Below are positions 12,480 through 14,504 of a stretch of 14,504 nucleotides of DNA, piece by piece. The position numbers and the translations under genes are program-made. Under the pieces are notes generated by a model that saw nothing but the letters and a program-made list of their open reading frames with translations, had not been told where the DNA came from and made no database searches. Every line of letters starts with the position of its first letter. The stretch's first letter is position 1. The DNA is taken from the NCBI GenBank assembly GCA_028717105.1, contig JAQUOM010000032.1:1-14504 (forward strand). Direction: 5' to 3'. The stretch is from Candidatus Omnitrophota bacterium. Its GTDB lineage: Bacteria > Omnitrophota > Gorgyraeia > Velamenicoccales > Velamenicoccaceae.

Positions 12480-12761
12480 ATGCGTCATAGATTAACTCCT
12501 TTTCAAAAAGCCGTCTACGCGGCAACGATGGAGATCCCGTTGGGCGAGACCAGGTCTTACGCCTGGGTCGCGCGGCGCATCGGCCGGCCCCGAAGCTATC
12601 GCGCTGTCGGCAATGCCTTAAACAAAAATCCTTACGCTCCTTTTGTGCCGTGCCACCGCGTGATCGCCTCCGACGGGACTCCGGGGGGATTCAACGGCGG
12701 CCTCGCCAAAAAACTAAGGCTTCTTGATCAAGAAAGAAAATTCGGCAGGGCCGGGAACTAG
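12480..12761 (+). CDS. ogt: Minimal methylated-DNA-protein cysteine methyltransferase (Ogt-like), DNA-binding domain only
   Basis: 93 residues, only the C-terminal domain of the O6-alkylguanine-DNA alkyltransferase family. The acceptor motif VPCHRV is intact with C58, as is the arginine-finger helix RAVGNALNKNP (R41) and the GGFNGGLAKKLRLLDQE tail. It should bind DNA and could take an alkyl group on C58. It differs from alkyltransferase-like (ATL) proteins, in which the cysteine is replaced, usually by tryptophan, but shares their lack of the N-terminal domain. ATG 12480 has GGAG at 12468-12471 eight bases upstream; an in-frame TTG at 12426 would start inside the repeat. It follows uvrC, so both genes here concern DNA repair. 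Whether it repairs or only flags damage cannot be told from sequence. Confidence 0.88.
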   Translation: MRHRLTPFQKAVYAATMEIPLGETRSYAWVARRIGRPRSYRAVGNALNKNPYAPFVPCHRVIASDGTPGGFNGGLAKKLRLLDQERKFGRAGN

Positions 12762-13013
12762 ATAGGCGCGGGCGGCCGGCAGTCCGTGGAGCCCCGCGGC
12801 TTTTCCCTGTTGGAGAAAGCCGCCGCTTTCAAGCGGCGGTCATCGAGATGCGGGACATTCCGGGTGCGGGGTAAAAGAAGAAGACAAAAAAGAGGCGGGA
12901 AGAATAAAACATTTCTACGCAACTCAGGGATCGCCTCTCATTTTAAATACAAGATTTTAGGACTTTTTTGTTTTTTACTGGCTGCTGTTTACCGGCTACT
13001 TTAAGGAGAGCTT
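12762..13013 (+). other. Structured spacer upstream of the pilT-like gene
   Basis: This 252-base gap holds three hairpin candidates. GGCTTT (12798-12803) pairs with AAAGCC (12816-12821), helped by TCC/GGA inside. CCGCCGCT (12820-12827) pairs perfectly with AGCGGCGG (12832-12839) around TTCA. AGAGGCG (12891-12897) pairs with CGCCTCT (12932-12938) across 34 bases and is followed by CATTTT. None has a clean T-run typical of an intrinsic terminator. A strong ribosome site, AAGGAG (13003-13008), serves the next gene. I could not match a known riboswitch or find a convincing promoter. A 72-codon GTG frame (12786-13004) crosses the hairpins and looks spurious. Confidence 0.45.
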
Positions 13014-14135
13014 ATGAAAATCAGGGATGTCTTGCGTGTGGTATGCGACCGGGATGCGTCGGATGTGTTTTTGAAGGTGGATAATGTGCCTTATATGCGC
13101 GTTTACGGAGAGCTGGTGCCCATGATGGATTTTTCTGTCCTGGGGGTCTCCGATCTTCAGAGGATTGTCTCTGAAATCGCCAATGAAGCTCAAAGGAAGA
13201 TGCTTCAGACCGCCCTCGATACGGATTATGCCATGGATATCGACAGCCTTGACCCTTGCCTGACAGGAACGGAAAAGTCCGTTGCTTTGGGGCTGGCCCG
13301 TTTCCGCGTCAGTATCTTTATGCAGCGGGGTGTGCCGTCGATCGTCATGCGCCGGATCAAAAAAGCGGCGGCGGATTTTCCGTCGCTCAACCTGCCGCAG
13401 CAAGTGATGGAATCTTTGTGCCAGGAGAAGAGGGGCCTTGTCCTCCTGACGGGCCCTGCCGGCCACGGAAAATCCACGACCATCGCCAGCATGATCGAAT
13501 ACATGAATACCTCGCAGGCGCGTCATATCCTGACTGTCGAGGACCCGATCGAGTTTACCTTCACGGACAAAAAGAGCGTGATCAACCAGCGCGAGCTGGG
13601 CCTGGATGTTTCTTCCTACCCCGTGGCCCTGCGGCAGGTGACGCTGCAGAGCCCGGATGTCATCTTTATCGGCACGATCCGCGACCTGGAAACCATGTCG
13701 GCGGCTCTGAATGCCGCCGAGATGGGGATCCTCGTGCTGAGCACGGTCCATACCGTCAACGCGGCGCAGACCGCCCAGCGGATCCTGAACTTTTTCCCTC
13801 CCCATCAGCACGCGGAGATCCGCATGCAATTGTCTTTTCTCCTCAAGGGGGTCGTGTCCCTGCGTTTGGTGCCGCGCGTCGACGGTTCCGGCCGCATCCC
13901 GGCGTGTGAGACCATGGTCCTGACACCGACGATCAGCCGCCTCTTGCGGGAAGGGGCTTTTACCGATATCACGCGCTTCCTGGAAGAAGGCGCCTTGTTC
14001 GGCATGCAGAGCTTTAAACAGAGCCTCGCCAAGCTCGTCAAAGAAAACAAGATTACGCCCGAGGAGGCCTATAAATATGCCGATAGCCGCGAAGACCTGG
14101 ACCTGGAAATTAAAGGCATTAAGAGGTTGATGTAG
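13014..14135 (+). CDS. pilT: PilT/PilU-family type IV pilus ATPase with altered Walker B
   Basis: 373 residues, the length of PilT. It has the N-terminal PAS-like domain (ASDVFLKVDNVPYMRVYGEL), then the RecA-like core: Walker A GPAGHGKST (147-155), Asp box HILTVEDPIEF, Walker B region PDVIFIGTIRDLET and His box STVHTVNAAQTAQRI. PilT hexamers drive pilus retraction. In the usual PDVI(L/F)VGE(M/I)RD motif the glutamate activates water; here that residue is T221 (codon ACG, 13674-13676), while the arginine and aspartate that follow are kept. The C-terminal region (ISRLLREG, then FKQSLAKLVKENKITPEEAYKYA) is normal for PilT. It may be a non-hydrolysing or PilU-like partner of another PilT. No other pilus genes are in the window. 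ATG 13014 follows AAGGAG by five bases. Confidence 0.88.
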   Translation: MKIRDVLRVVCDRDASDVFLKVDNVPYMRVYGELVPMMDFSVLGVSDLQRIVSEIANEAQRKMLQTALDTDYAMDIDSLDPCLTGTEKSVALGLARFRVSIFMQRGVPSIVMRRIKKAAADFPSLNLPQQVMESLCQEKRGLVLLTGPAGHGKSTTIASMIEYMNTSQARHILTVEDPIEFTFTDKKSVINQRELGLDVSSYPVALRQVTLQSPDVIFIGTIRDLETMSAALNAAEMGILVLSTVHTVNAAQTAQRILNFFPPHQHAEIRMQLSFLLKGVVSLRLVPRVDGSGRIPACETMVLTPTISRLLREGAFTDITRFLEEGALFGMQSFKQSLAKLVKENKITPEEAYKYADSREDLDLEIKGIKRLM

Positions 14136-14155
14136 CGGGGGTTATGGGATACAAT
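14127..14155 (+). promoter_or_regulatory. Sigma70-type promoter for prfB
   Basis: TTGATG at 14127-14132 (in the last codons of the pilT-like gene), a 17-base spacer and TACAAT at 14150-14155. Transcription should begin near 14162, leaving a leader of about 115 bases before the prfB ATG. Confidence 0.6.
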
Positions 14156-14207
14156 ATACACTCATTTGGTTGATAAATTGTCGGTTTCCGGCAAGGGGCA
14201 CGGTGGC

Positions 14208-14226
14208 GCCTGCCGGTGAGGCAGGC
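14208..14226 (+). other. GC-rich hairpin in the prfB leader
   Basis: GCCTGCC (14208-14214) pairs perfectly with GGCAGGC (14220-14226) around GGTGA. No T-run follows, so it is not a standard terminator. The CCTG...CAGG arms recall the hairpin at 436-463, so it may be a small dispersed palindrome and not a regulatory element. Confidence 0.45.
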
Positions 14227-14277
14227 AAACGGGTTTCGTTGTCTAAAGACGTTGCCGGCCATTTTCAAGGTAAATCC

Positions 14278-14504
14278 ATGCGAGAAGAAATTGCCCAAAA
14301 GATAAGCGATGTCCAGGAGATGCTCCAGCGGCTCCGGGGGTATCTTTGACATCGACGACAAAGACCGTCAGATAGCCGAACTGCAGGCACGGATGACGGA
14401 TGGGAATTTTTGGCAGAACCCTTCGTCGGCAAACCAGATCGTCCGGGACCTTAAGGCCCTCAAGAATATTTCGGAATCCTGGCACAGGCACGACCACCGC
14501 GCAG
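14278..14504 (+). CDS. prfB: Peptide chain release factor 2, 5' part, with programmed +1 frameshift; runs off the window
   Basis: RF2 ends translation at UGA and UAA. ATG 14278 has AAGG seven bases upstream. The first 23 codons end at an in-frame TGA (14347-14349); the protein continues in the +1 frame from GAC at 14348 (DIDDKDRQIAELQARMTDGNFWQNPSSANQ), the normal RF2 N-terminal helical region, and remains open to the window end. FWQNPSSAN corresponds to the FWDDxxxA block of RF2. The gene is therefore intact across the shift and should not be called a pseudogene. Only about 75 of roughly 365 residues are visible; the SPF anticodon-like motif and GGQ lie outside. RF2 shortage should promote the frameshift, giving autoregulation as in E. 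coli. Confidence 0.95.
14335..14350 (+). promoter_or_regulatory. prfB: prfB programmed +1 frameshift site
   Basis: CGGGGGTATCTTTGAC: the internal Shine-Dalgarno-like GGGGG, the spacer TAT, the slippery CTT codon and the TGA-C stop context. From GGGGG onward it is identical to the E. coli prfB site. Ribosomes pausing at the weak TGAC stop slip from CTT to TTT. Confidence 0.96.

Noticed and set aside
12891..12943. Intrinsic terminator from the AGAGGCG/CGCCTCT pair followed by CATTTT
   Set aside because: The 34-base loop and short, interrupted T-run do not meet the usual form; kept only as part of the structured spacer.
12786..13004. 72-codon GTG frame ending in a hydrophobic stretch just before the pilT-like gene
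   Set aside because: No ribosome site, Arg/Lys-rich low complexity, and it crosses several strong hairpins; the hydrophobic end comes from T-rich DNA. Not fully excluded.
12996..13829. Minus-strand frame of 277 codons opposite the pilT-like gene
   Set aside because: His- and Arg-rich composition typical of an antisense shadow; the plus strand has all PilT motifs.
14347..14349. Premature TGA making prfB look like a pseudogene
   Set aside because: It is the programmed frameshift stop; the +1 frame continues with RF2 sequence.

Overview
The window reads as about 55% GC chromosomal DNA from a Gram-negative (LPS-bearing) bacterium of an uncultivated lineage. LptE, a BamD-like protein and MurJ indicate an outer membrane, and a membrane-bound group 4 [NiFe] hydrogenase indicates anaerobic energy metabolism. 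Gene content, the N-terminus of the BamD-like protein and the style of the intergenic repeats fit Candidatus Omnitrophota or a PVC-related phylum. That placement is an inference from memory; no ribosomal RNA is present to confirm it.

Region 1 (1-4335) is the 3' part of a hydrogenase operon: small subunit (5'-truncated by the window edge), 30-kDa NuoC-like subunit, NiFe large subunit with all four Ni-ligand cysteines, NuoH-like membrane subunit, a 52-codon ORF joined by ATGA overlaps on both sides, a 2x[4Fe-4S] ferredoxin subunit, and an HycI-type maturation protease. The order small-30kDa-large-NuoH-ferredoxin equals mbhJKLMN of archaeal Mbh. Repeat-rich DNA separates the first two genes.

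Region 2 (4321-7005) holds a macro-like/Nudix fusion on the plus strand. On the minus strand lie dusB and, downstream of it, an unrecognised secreted or membrane protein with its own promoter.

Region 3 (6968-9407) is an envelope operon, bamD-like > lptE > holA, tightly overlapped and driven by a near-consensus promoter. It runs convergently into rpsT, whose 3' end overlaps holA by 29 bp. rpsT has a near-perfect sigma70 promoter.

Region 4 (9408-12761) holds murJ, a compact uvrC that overlaps it, and a minimal alkylguanine-DNA alkyltransferase (ogt-like). Different short-unit repeats lie in front of murJ and between uvrC and ogt.

Region 5 (12762-14504) holds a structured spacer, a PilT/PilU-family ATPase whose Walker B glutamate is replaced by threonine, and the start of prfB with the classical autoregulatory +1 frameshift site, cut by the window end.

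No tRNA, rRNA, CRISPR array, insertion sequence or convincing intrinsic terminator was seen. No wholly new multi-gene system was found. The most unusual items are the coupled 52-codon ORF in the hydrogenase operon, the altered PilT-like ATPase, the compact UvrC, the macro-like/Nudix fusion, the intergenic repeat families and a group of promoters placed so close to their start codons that the mRNAs should be nearly leaderless.
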